A stretch of 12,456 nucleotides of DNA from positions 1 to 12,456 of the forward strand of contig JALEPE010000041.1 in assembly GCA_022766795.1 (NCBI GenBank), given 5' to 3'. The notes under the pieces were generated by a model. That model did not search any database, was not told the origin of the DNA, and was given only the letters and a program-made list of their open reading frames with translations. The DNA comes from Helicobacter sp. Its GTDB lineage: Bacteria; Campylobacterota; Campylobacteria; Campylobacterales; Helicobacteraceae. The position numbers and the translations under genes are program-made. Below, in pieces: positions 1-6,688 of the stretch (the stretch's first letter is position 1; the number at the start of each line of letters is the position of its first letter).

Positions 1-21
1 CCTAGTGCTGTTGTGGAAAAT

Positions 22-1182
22 TTAGCATCCCTTGATTTTATCTAACCACTCTTTGAGGGTTTTTTCAAATCCTTTAGGTAACCACTCCACAAATTTTAAG
101 TCTTTATTTAAATATTTTTGTTCTACAAAGCCTCCAAAATCGTGGGGATAAAGATAATTTTTGTGGAATTGCAAAATATGGGGTGGAATTGGCTCGTTGG
201 GGTTTTTTTCAACATAAGAAATTGCCTTATCAATCGCACAATAAGCACTATTGGACTTAGGCGAAGCACTAAGATAAATCACACATTGGGCTAAGAGAAT
301 CCTAGCCTCTGGATAACCAATCTTTGCAACGCTTTGCATTGTGGAATTAGCTAAATTTAAGGCATTAGGATTTGCATTTCCAATATCCTCACTTGCTAAA
401 ATCACGAGGCGGCGCGCGATAAATTCAGGGTTCTCTCCTCCCGCAATCAAACGTGCAAGATAATAAATCGCTGCGTTTTCATCGCTTCCACGAATGCTTT
501 TAATCATTGCCGAGATAAGATTATAATGCGTATCTAACTCGCTTGTGCCACTTAGGCTTGTCTTGCGAAAAGATTCTAAAAGCTCTATATTTAAAGGTAA
601 ATCCGTGCTTAACGCACAATCAAGCAGATTCAACATAGCCCTTGCATCTCCTCCGCTTGTTTGGATTAAAAAGTCTTTTACCTCCGCTTTTAGCGCATAG
701 GATTCTAAAATTTTTTCTAAATCCTCCTTGCTTAAAGGATAAAATTCAAACACCATAGAACGCGAACGAATCGCTTGAGTAAGCGCAAAATAGGGATTCT
801 CTGTGGAAGCTCCCAAAAGCAAGGCTTGGTTATTTTCCATAACGGGCAAAAGCATTTCTTGCTGTGTTTTGCTTAAGCGATGCACTTCATCAATAAAAAC
901 GAGTGGCTTTTGTAGAGTATGATGATGCGTTTTTAGGATTCCACGCAAATCCTCTGCCTTAAAATTTGTGGCATTTAGAGGATAGAAGGGATAATCCATG
1001 GCTTTAGCAATCAGCATTGCCGCACTTGTTTTACCGCTTCCTGGAGGTCCAAAGAAAAAGCTATGGGGAATCTTACGCGACAAAATCAAGCGCATAAAAG
1101 GTGCATTTTCTCCAAAAAGATGGGATTGTCCGATAAAATCTTGAAAACTTTTAGGTCTTTTATTGTATGCTAAGTTTTTCAT
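22..1182 (-). CDS. rarA: Replication-associated recombination protein A (RarA/MgsA), AAA+ ATPase
   Basis: RarA is a clamp-loader-like AAA+ ATPase that acts at stalled replication forks; the family is homologous to yeast Mgs1 and human WRNIP1. Visible in the 386 residues: Walker A GPPGSGKT at 45-52, Walker B LVFIDEVHR at 94-102, sensor 1 GASTENPYF at 124-132, an IRSRS arginine-finger segment near 138-142, and the C-terminal tetramerisation signature (ENPEFIARR followed by ASEDIGNANP). The length is slightly below the usual 400-450 residues but no domain appears to be missing. The start is ATG; the Shine-Dalgarno sequence is weak (an AAGAG about 5 bases upstream). It is the last gene of the minus-strand group thiE-LOG-rarA, 77 bases after the LOG gene, so it may be read from upstream or have its own promoter. 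The family call is very secure. Confidence 0.96.
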   Translation of the reverse strand: MKNLAYNKRPKSFQDFIGQSHLFGENAPFMRLILSRKIPHSFFFGPPGSGKTSAAMLIAKAMDYPFYPLNATNFKAEDLRGILKTHHHTLQKPLVFIDEVHRLSKTQQEMLLPVMENNQALLLGASTENPYFALTQAIRSRSMVFEFYPLSKEDLEKILESYALKAEVKDFLIQTSGGDARAMLNLLDCALSTDLPLNIELLESFRKTSLSGTSELDTHYNLISAMIKSIRGSDENAAIYYLARLIAGGENPEFIARRLVILASEDIGNANPNALNLANSTMQSVAKIGYPEARILLAQCVIYLSASPKSNSAYCAIDKAISYVEKNPNEPIPPHILQFHKNYLYPHDFGGFVEQKYLNKDLKFVEWLPKGFEKTLKEWLDKIKGC

Positions 1183-1194
1183 TTTTACTCTTTT

Positions 1195-1199
1195 AAGGA
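1195..1199 (+). promoter_or_regulatory. Shine-Dalgarno site for the 29-codon ORF
   Basis: AAGGA with a 5-base spacer (AAAGT) before the ATG at 1205. It is the main sequence evidence that the small plus-strand frame is translated, since it falls in the gap between two minus-strand genes where a ribosome site in this orientation has no other user. Confidence 0.5.
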
Positions 1200-1204
1200 A
1201 AAGT

Positions 1205-1294
1205 ATGTCAAAGTTTATTCCTTTATTGTTAGGATTTTTCGCCGCCTTTATGGTGCTTTTTATGATGTATGGAGTGGGGAATCCAATTTTTTAA
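1205..1294 (+). CDS. Putative 29-residue single-pass membrane peptide
   Basis: I do not recognise this peptide. It is a complete ATG-to-TAA frame of 29 codons on the strand opposite its neighbours. A strong Shine-Dalgarno sequence (AAGGA, 1195-1199) lies five bases before the ATG, better than the one for rarA on the other side. Residues 4-24 are almost purely hydrophobic (FIPLLLGFF..., ending ...FMMYGV), preceded by one Lys at residue 3 and followed by GNPIF, so the product should be a single transmembrane helix. Its start lies 22 bases from the divergent rarA start and its last 35 bases overlap the 3' end of the LOG gene. A -10-like TATGCT sits at 1166-1171 inside rarA. The good ribosome site and clean hydrophobic profile argue for translation; the short length and lack of recognised homologues leave doubt. 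Confidence 0.55.
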   Translation: MSKFIPLLLGFFAAFMVLFMMYGVGNPIF

Positions 1295-1907
1295 AGCACT
1301 TCAAAGTTTCTAAGACTTCAGTAGGATTATTAGCAAGAGTTAATAATTCAAGTTCTGCTTTTGAAATTGTTCCTTCCTTTAAAAGCGTGGTTTGTAGCCA
1401 AGCAAGGAATCCACTCCAATAATCTTTGCCGTATAAAATAATCGGAATCCTTTTGTGCTTGCCTGTGGCAATTTGCACTAAAACTTCTGTAAGTTCATCT
1501 AGTGTGCCATAGCCCCCCATTGCCACAATAAAGGCTGTGGAATTATAACTAAATGCGAGTTTGCGACTAAAAAAACTTTGAAATTCTAGTGGAATCTCCA
1601 CATAGGGATTCATTCTCTGTTCGTGGGGAAGATGAATATTTAGCCCGATTGAAAAGATAGAATCGCTTTTGGATTCCTGTTTGTATTGTGTTAGCCCGCG
1701 GTTTGCAGCTTCCATAATTCCCGGTCCGCCACCTGTCATAATAGAGTAGTTATTTTCGCCTAGTGTGTAGGCAAGGCGCATAATCTTAGCATACTCTGCG
1801 GAATTTGCGCTAACGCGCGCTCCACCAAAAATTGTGATGATGTTTTGTAGAAATTCTAAGGTTTGCAATCCCTTTGTAATTTCGGCTTTTAGTGCTTCTA
1901 GGTGCAT
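1260..1907 (-). CDS. LOG-family protein (cytokinin riboside 5'-monophosphate phosphoribohydrolase-like)
   Basis: Members of this Rossmann-fold family, often mislabelled lysine decarboxylase, cleave nucleoside 5'-monophosphates to base plus ribose 5-phosphate. In bacteria without cytokinin signalling the physiological substrate is usually unknown. The 215-residue product has the nucleotide-binding signature GGGPGIMEAANRG at 59-71, a catalytic Arg-Lys pair at 115-116 (FFSRKLAF) and GGYGTLDE at 131-138. The usual PGG of the last motif reads MGG here (Met130); the Gly pair and the Glu are kept, so activity is likely. Its ATG overlaps the thiE stop by one base (TAATG), implying translational coupling with a thiamine gene. 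The last 35 bases are antisense to the small plus-strand ORF. Family assignment is secure; the substrate is not. Confidence 0.9.
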   Translation of the reverse strand: MHLEALKAEITKGLQTLEFLQNIITIFGGARVSANSAEYAKIMRLAYTLGENNYSIMTGGGPGIMEAANRGLTQYKQESKSDSIFSIGLNIHLPHEQRMNPYVEIPLEFQSFFSRKLAFSYNSTAFIVAMGGYGTLDELTEVLVQIATGKHKRIPIILYGKDYWSGFLAWLQTTLLKEGTISKAELELLTLANNPTEVLETLKCFKKLDSPLHTS

Positions 1908-2521
1908 TATTTACCCCATTTTTCTTTAAGTTCTTTAATATTTTGGATAATATCTCCCTCCCAAATACTGCGCACGCACGCTACCATATCGGTTTCTTTT
2001 AAAAGATGAATATTTGTTGCGTCAATTCCACCAATCGCGCAGAGTGGAATCCCAAGTCGTCTTGCTTCTTTAAAAAGATTTAAGTCAATGGTTTGTGCGT
2101 TGGGTTTTGTACGTGAAGTAAAGCACGCACCTAAAGCAATATAATCTGCCCCAATGCGGAGGGCATTTTGAGCCAAGTTTAAATCTCCATAGCAAGAGAT
2201 GCCTAAGATTCCGTCATAGTTTTTGCGTATTTGTTCTAATTCTCGCAAAGAATAGGGCGCAATATCGTCTTTTTTGCCAATATGCAAGGCTTCTATTTGA
2301 AGGGAATTTGCAAGTTCTATGCGGTCATTTAGCACGAAAGTTACACCAGATTCTTTGCAAATTTTTTGCAGGCTTTCACAAAGTGGAGCAAGCTTAACAT
2401 CTGTATTTGTTTTATCACGGAGTTGAAAGAGTGAAATTCCACCTTTTATCGCTATTTTGAGTGCTTGGGTAACATTTGGTGTGAGTGTTGTATCGCTAAT
2501 AGCATAGATTCCACTTAGCAT
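1907..2521 (-). CDS. thiE: Thiamine-phosphate synthase (thiamine-phosphate pyrophosphorylase)
   Basis: ThiE joins hydroxymethylpyrimidine pyrophosphate to the thiazole phosphate carboxylate, giving thiamine phosphate and pyrophosphate in the cytoplasm. The 204-residue TIM-barrel protein shows the diphosphate-binding QLRDK at 33-37, NDR at 65-67, a LHIGKKD segment at 79-85 (usually HLGQxD), SRTKP at 136-140 (the T-x-TK loop) and AIGGI at 162-166. Length is normal. The ATG is preceded by AGGAAAA (2525-2531, minus strand) with a three-base spacer. It is the first gene of the thiE-LOG-rarA group, divergent from hypF. I see no TPP riboswitch: the upstream gap is only 61 bases, too short for a THI-box aptamer. 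Confidence 0.95.
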   Translation of the reverse strand: MLSGIYAISDTTLTPNVTQALKIAIKGGISLFQLRDKTNTDVKLAPLCESLQKICKESGVTFVLNDRIELANSLQIEALHIGKKDDIAPYSLRELEQIRKNYDGILGISCYGDLNLAQNALRIGADYIALGACFTSRTKPNAQTIDLNLFKEARRLGIPLCAIGGIDATNIHLLKETDMVACVRSIWEGDIIQNIKELKEKWGK

Positions 2522-2524
2522 TGC

Positions 2525-2531
2525 TTTTCCT
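2525..2531 (-). promoter_or_regulatory. Shine-Dalgarno site of thiE
   Basis: AGGAAAA on the minus strand, three bases before the thiE ATG (six bases when measured from AGGA). It fixes the start of the first gene in its group. Confidence 0.6.
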
Positions 2532-2533
2532 AA

Positions 2534-2570
2534 TTAAAAATGTTTTAAAATTTTATACTTTAATCCATAA
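2534..2570. promoter_or_regulatory. Divergent thiE / hypF promoter region
   Basis: Only 61 bases separate the two start codons, so both promoters must overlap. On the plus strand TATACT (2554-2559) is a fair -10, giving a leader of about 17 bases before hypF; AAGAGAG at 2570-2576 is its ribosome site. On the minus strand TATAAA (2552-2557) is a fair -10 for thiE. The two -10 elements share TATA, so polymerase probably cannot occupy both at once. The surrounding tract is almost entirely A/T, as is usual for sigma-80 promoters in this group, which lack a strict -35. Positions are inferred by eye. Confidence 0.45.
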
Positions 2571-2582
2571 AGAGAGTTTAAA

Positions 2583-4970
2583 ATGGGGCAAAAATGCGCT
2601 TATGCATTCCATATTACAGGTGTTGTGCAAGGGGTAGGATTCCGTCCTTTCGTGTATAAAATCGCGCTAAAAAATGGAATCGCAGGTTATGTTCTAAACA
2701 ATACGCAAGGTGTTTTTATTCACGCGCAGGGGGATAGGGAAGCCCTAGAGTGTTTTAGAAAAGATTTGGAAAATCCCCCTAGTGCTGCAAAGATTGCACA
2801 AATTTCCAGCAAAGAAGTTCCAATACAAGAATTTCAAGGCTTTAGTATCCAAAAAAGCCTCCAAGATTCCAACATTAGCGCGACAATCCCTGCAGATATT
2901 GCGCTATGTGCGGAATGTTTGCAAGAATTGCGTGATACACGGAATCGTAGATTTGGCTATGCGTTAATGAGTTGCACGCATTGTGGGGGACGATATAGTT
3001 TGATCCGCGCCTTACCTTATGATAGAAATTATACTGCAATGGCAGATTTCACAATGTGTGAGACTTGTAAAGCGGAATATAATAATCCAAATTCTAGGCG
3101 ATTTCATTCAGAAATTAACTGCTGTTTAGATTGTGGTCCAAAGTTATTTTTTATAGAGACTAAAAATATGGAATCGCAAAATATTTTCACTATTTTTCAA
3201 GGGAAATATTTTAGCGATAAGGATTTTTGTAAGAAGTTTAATGGCTTTACCCCTAATCCCCTAAAAAATGCAGTTGAGGCTTTGAAACGTGGGGAGATTC
3301 TAGCTATTAAAGGTATTGGGGGTTATGCGCTTGTGTGTAATGGATTAGATTCTAAAAGTATTCAAACATTGCGGAATCGCAAAAATCGTGCTAGAAAGCC
3401 ATTTGCGCTAATGTGTAAGGATATAAAAATGGCGGAATCTTACGCAGCTTTAAGCGATCAGCAAAAGGCGATTTTAAGCTCACCTATTGCGCCAATTTTG
3501 CTTGTGGATTCTTTAAAAACTAGCGATTTACCACTTGATGATATTGCGCCAAATTTAAGCACTTTGGGTATTATTCTACCCTATACGCCTTTGCATTATT
3601 TACTTTTTGATTGCATTGACTTTCCGCTGATTTTTACGAGTGCAAATATTAGTGGAGAGCCGATCATTAAGGACTTTGTTGGAATCTTGGAGAATTTAGA
3701 AGGTGTGTGCGATTCCATTCTTTTGTATAATCGGGATATTCTCAATTCTATTGATGATAGCTTAGTGCGCACATTGACACATAATGGTATAGAACAAATG
3801 CAGGTTTTACGCCGTGCGCGCGGGTTTTTAAATGATATAACTTTGCCTCTTAGTGGCGTGGGGGATTTCTTAGCATTTGGCGCACAGCAGAAAGTAACAT
3901 TTTGTATGAAAATTCGTGATAAAATTCTATTAAGCCCTCATTTAGGGGATTTAGACACGATTGCTAGCGTGGATAATTTTGATAAAACAAGAGCATTATT
4001 TACAAGGCAATATCAAGGAGAGATTCAGAAATTTGTGCTGGATTTACACCCGCATTATGCGCAACGAAAATTGATACAAAATGTAGAATCGGTATATACG
4101 ATTCAGCACCATTTTGCACATTTATTATCCAATATCGCAGAAAATCACATTGCGCATAAAGTATTGGGTGTAATTTTTGATGGTACAGGTTATGGAAGTG
4201 ATGGCAAAATTTGGGGCGGAGAGTTTTTGAGTTGGAATCCTAAGTTACCCTTAGAGTATCGGCGTGTTGCGTATTTTGATGATTTTGTTTTACTTGGAGG
4301 GGAGAGAGCAGTTAGAGAGAATAAGAGACTTGGACTTGCATTGCTTTTTGAAAGCTTTGGTGCGGGTTATAGGGAGTTAGATTTACCACTTTTGCGGGAG
4401 TTTTCTAGGGAATATTTGGAGAATTTTTATATATTATGGAATCGCAAACAAGTGCTTTGCAATAGCGTTGGTCGTTTGTTTGATGGGGTTAGTGCGCTAT
4501 GTGGGATTTGCTTGAATGTGGATTATGAGGGGGAGGCTGGAATGCTTTTGGAATCGTTTGCAAAAAATGCTTTAAAAGTATTTTTGAACACGCAAAAAGC
4601 AAGCAATTTAGAATGGCAAAGTTTAAGCAATACGCGAAGTTATCCTTTTTATATTAATGGAGAGAAAATTTCTTATCTGCCAATGGTGCGAGCGATTTGT
4701 AGGGATTTACAAGGAGGGGTTAGCACAGGAGAGATTGCGTTAAACTTTCATTGCACACTAGCACAAATTATCGCAAAAGTTGCTAAACCCTATGCGCATA
4801 TCGCATTGAGTGGAGGTTGTTTTCAAAACGCTCTTTTGACACAACTCACGCTTGAAGTATTGAAAGATAAGCAAGTGTATTTACACAAGGAGATTCCGTG
4901 CAATGATGGTGGCATTAGTGTGGGGCAGGCGTATTATATGCTGTTAAAGAATGGATTGCAAGCATTTTAG
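2583..4970 (+). CDS. hypF: Carbamoyltransferase HypF ([NiFe] hydrogenase maturation)
   Basis: HypF uses carbamoyl phosphate and ATP to carbamoylate the C-terminal Cys of HypE, the first step in making the CN ligands of the [NiFe] hydrogenase active site. All modules are visible in the 795 residues: acylphosphatase domain (VQGVGFRPF at 15-23); two zinc-finger motifs with Cys at 109, 112, 131, 134, 159, 162, 181 and 184, matching the family spacing C-x2-C-x18-C-x2-C-x24-C-x2-C-x18-C-x2-C exactly; a YrdC-like domain (KGIGGYAL at 243-250, SANISGEP at 353-360); and a Kae1-like domain (HHFAH at 509-513, DGTGYGSDGKIWGGEF at 533-548, SGGCFQN at 743-749). It is longer than the usual 750 or so residues, partly because the linker at about 190-225 is expanded. 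The ATG has AAGAGAG six bases upstream. It stands apart from other hyp genes and overlaps the ung 3' end by four bases. Confidence 0.97.
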   Translation: MGQKCAYAFHITGVVQGVGFRPFVYKIALKNGIAGYVLNNTQGVFIHAQGDREALECFRKDLENPPSAAKIAQISSKEVPIQEFQGFSIQKSLQDSNISATIPADIALCAECLQELRDTRNRRFGYALMSCTHCGGRYSLIRALPYDRNYTAMADFTMCETCKAEYNNPNSRRFHSEINCCLDCGPKLFFIETKNMESQNIFTIFQGKYFSDKDFCKKFNGFTPNPLKNAVEALKRGEILAIKGIGGYALVCNGLDSKSIQTLRNRKNRARKPFALMCKDIKMAESYAALSDQQKAILSSPIAPILLVDSLKTSDLPLDDIAPNLSTLGIILPYTPLHYLLFDCIDFPLIFTSANISGEPIIKDFVGILENLEGVCDSILLYNRDILNSIDDSLVRTLTHNGIEQMQVLRRARGFLNDITLPLSGVGDFLAFGAQQKVTFCMKIRDKILLSPHLGDLDTIASVDNFDKTRALFTRQYQGEIQKFVLDLHPHYAQRKLIQNVESVYTIQHHFAHLLSNIAENHIAHKVLGVIFDGTGYGSDGKIWGGEFLSWNPKLPLEYRRVAYFDDFVLLGGERAVRENKRLGLALLFESFGAGYRELDLPLLREFSREYLENFYILWNRKQVLCNSVGRLFDGVSALCGICLNVDYEGEAGMLLESFAKNALKVFLNTQKASNLEWQSLSNTRSYPFYINGEKISYLPMVRAICRDLQGGVSTGEIALNFHCTLAQIIAKVAKPYAHIALSGGCFQNALLTQLTLEVLKDKQVYLHKEIPCNDGGISVGQAYYMLLKNGLQAF

Positions 4971-5683
4971 TCTTGGAATTGTTTTTGTGATGCATTAAGA
5001 TTCCAATTAATTGGGGTTTTGCTAAGTTGCGTCAAAATCGCATTGGTTTTTGAAAAATGCCGACAGCCTAGAAACCCGCTCCGCGCTAAGGGCGAGGGAT
5101 GTGCGGCTTCAAGAATAAAGTGTTTGGTGGGGTCAATCAAAGTCTTTTTAGCTTTTGCATAATTTCCCCAAAGTAAAAAGATGATTCCATTGCATTGTGC
5201 GCTAATGGTTGCAATCACAGCATCGGTAAATTGTTGCCAACCAAAATGTTGGTGCGAGGTGGGCTTACCTGCTTCCACGCTTAAAATACTATTTAAAAGT
5301 AGCACTCCCTCTTTAGCCCACGCGGTTAAATCCCCACTTTTTGCCTGTGGAATCCCTAAATCCGCTTCCAATTCCTTGTAAATGTTTTGCAGTGAGGGCG
5401 GAATCCTAACGCCTTGTGGCACGGAGAAAGATAGCCCCATTGCTTGATTGGGTTGATGATAAGGGTCTTGCCCTAGAAGCACGACTTTTAGTTGATGAAA
5501 AGGCGTGCAATTAAAGGCGTTAAAAGTGAGTTTAGCGGGAGGATAAATCACCGCACCGCTTGTTTTTGCTTCCAAATAATGTGCCTTAATCCCTGCAAAA
5601 TAGGGCGAGAGAAATTCAATTTTTAAGACTTCTTTCCAACCCTGTTCTATTTGGATATTTTCAAGTTTAATCTGCGATTCCAA
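4967..5683 (-). CDS. ung: Uracil-DNA glycosylase, family 1
   Basis: Ung removes uracil from DNA, the first step of base-excision repair after cytosine deamination or dUMP incorporation. The 238-residue product has the catalytic water-activating motif GQDPYH at 71-76 (Asp73), PPSLQNIYKE at 95-104, the uracil-recognition Asn in LLLNSILSV (Asn131) and the minor-groove loop HPSPLA at 195-200 (His195). Length is normal. The start codon is TTG; AAAGGA (5690-5695, minus strand) sits six bases upstream and there is no in-frame ATG before the core, so TTG is well supported. It ends the seven-gene minus-strand cluster, 15 bases after the unrecognised 326-residue gene, and runs four bases into the end of hypF. 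Confidence 0.96.
   Translation of the reverse strand: MESQIKLENIQIEQGWKEVLKIEFLSPYFAGIKAHYLEAKTSGAVIYPPAKLTFNAFNCTPFHQLKVVLLGQDPYHQPNQAMGLSFSVPQGVRIPPSLQNIYKELEADLGIPQAKSGDLTAWAKEGVLLLNSILSVEAGKPTSHQHFGWQQFTDAVIATISAQCNGIIFLLWGNYAKAKKTLIDPTKHFILEAAHPSPLARSGFLGCRHFSKTNAILTQLSKTPINWNLNASQKQFQD
4973..5014 (+). terminator. Weak candidate hairpin beyond the hypF stop
   Basis: TTGGAAT (4973-4979) and ATTCCAA (5000-5006) form a seven-base inverted repeat just after the hypF stop, with a 20-base loop. Overlapping it is a perfect palindrome CCAATTAATTGG (5003-5014), followed by GGTTTT. Both lie within the ung coding region, so they may only reflect codons for PINWN. It is the only candidate terminator I see for hypF, since there is no intergenic room. 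Confidence 0.2.
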
Positions 5684-5689
5684 TGGATT

Positions 5690-5695
5690 TCCTTT
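5690..5695 (-). promoter_or_regulatory. Shine-Dalgarno site deciding the TTG start of ung
   Basis: AAAGGA on the minus strand with six bases before TTG. The first in-frame ATG lies inside the catalytic core (Met82), so this site is what fixes the ung start. Confidence 0.6.
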
Positions 5696-5698
5696 GGT

Positions 5699-6679
5699 CT
5701 AGCTTCTGCGATTATCGCGCATAATGATATTAAATCTTTGCAAAATCAGAGGATTGCTAGAAATATCAAAATGCTCTACAATATACTGCACATCGCGTTC
5801 GTCAAGCACTTTGAGTGCCTCTTTTAGAATCTCGCCAAACATCAACTCATCTTCCTCTAAAATCGCATCACCAATTTTTTTGGTATATTGCTTAATAAGA
5901 GCCTTTTCTTCTTTTTCGCGTTCCCTATCATCAAGCAATACGCGTTCTATATGCTTTAAGACTTGGAATTTTTTGGTCTTTAACTGCGAGCGTTTATAGG
6001 CACTTGTTAAACTCATAATGCTTTGAATAATCTCATTCTTTTCTTCTTCATTTTCGTAAAATTCCTCATAGCTTTCATACATAGAATCAGGATAATAATC
6101 GCGGATAATGGCAAATTTTTGCTGTGCAATTCTACTAAAACTTTTTTGATTATCCGTAATGCGCATTGTTTGAATTACTTGACGTAAAAATGCGACATTT
6201 CCGCGCTTTCCGCTATAAAATTTCATCTGTTCAAACCGCTCTTGTGGAGGATAAAATTCGCATAATTTTTCAATCTCTGCAAGTAAAATTTCTTGATACA
6301 TTCTGTATGCTACTTCCGTAATTTGCGACATTTGTTTGTATTGTCTGTCGCTGCATTGTGAGAGGACAAGCTCAATAGTTTCATTTAAGTCGCATTTATC
6401 AAAAATTTTTTCAATCGCTTCGTATAGCCTTACAAAATTAACTTCTCCAGCAACCGCGTAGTAAATCTCTCCAACTTGACGTTCAATATAGCTTGTATCA
6501 TCTTCCATTGCAACTTCAGTTTGCTCGCTTTGTTTGATTGCATCTAAATATTCTGTAATTCTTGCTTTGCTATCTTTTTGGAATAATTTACTAAGTTCGG
6601 CAGTTTGCATTTGTTCTAGTTTTTCTTTGCTGTGTCCATATTGTAAAAGTTGTGCAATAATTTCACTGCGACTTATCAT
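5699..6679 (-). CDS. Conserved-looking protein of unknown function, 326 residues
   Basis: I do not recognise a family. The product is soluble-looking, highly charged and predicted mostly helical, with no signal peptide, membrane segment, P-loop or metal-binding cluster. Residues 1-35 (EIIAQLLQYGHSKEKLEQM, then TAELSKLF) resemble a short helix-extension-helix such as a SAP-like nucleic-acid-binding fold, but this is speculative. Glu/Lys-rich stretches at about 205-220 (YEEFYENEEEKNE) and 250-262 (DDREREKEEKA) could form coiled coils. The start is ATG with TAAGGA overlapping the folP stop, so it is probably coupled to folP; the gap is nine bases. From memory the position corresponds to HP1233 of H. 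pylori, an uncharacterised gene, but I cannot check that. Membership of a cluster with hobA, holB and ung weakly suggests a DNA-related or growth-linked role. Confidence 0.85.
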   Translation of the reverse strand: MISRSEIIAQLLQYGHSKEKLEQMQTAELSKLFQKDSKARITEYLDAIKQSEQTEVAMEDDTSYIERQVGEIYYAVAGEVNFVRLYEAIEKIFDKCDLNETIELVLSQCSDRQYKQMSQITEVAYRMYQEILLAEIEKLCEFYPPQERFEQMKFYSGKRGNVAFLRQVIQTMRITDNQKSFSRIAQQKFAIIRDYYPDSMYESYEEFYENEEEKNEIIQSIMSLTSAYKRSQLKTKKFQVLKHIERVLLDDREREKEEKALIKQYTKKIGDAILEEDELMFGEILKEALKVLDERDVQYIVEHFDISSNPLILQRFNIIMRDNRRS

Positions 6680-6688
6680 AGGGATTCC

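Noticed and set aside
1..21. Short sequence left of the rarA stop
   Set aside because: Twenty-one bases are too few to assign to a downstream gene or terminator.
1260..1907. Lysine decarboxylase
   Set aside because: This is a historical misannotation of the LOG family; the GGGPGIMEA and GGYGTLDE motifs indicate nucleotide phosphoribohydrolase-type proteins.
2522..2582. Possible TPP riboswitch upstream of thiE
   Set aside because: The gap is 61 bases and nearly all A/T, with neither the length nor the conserved CUGAGA core of a THI box.
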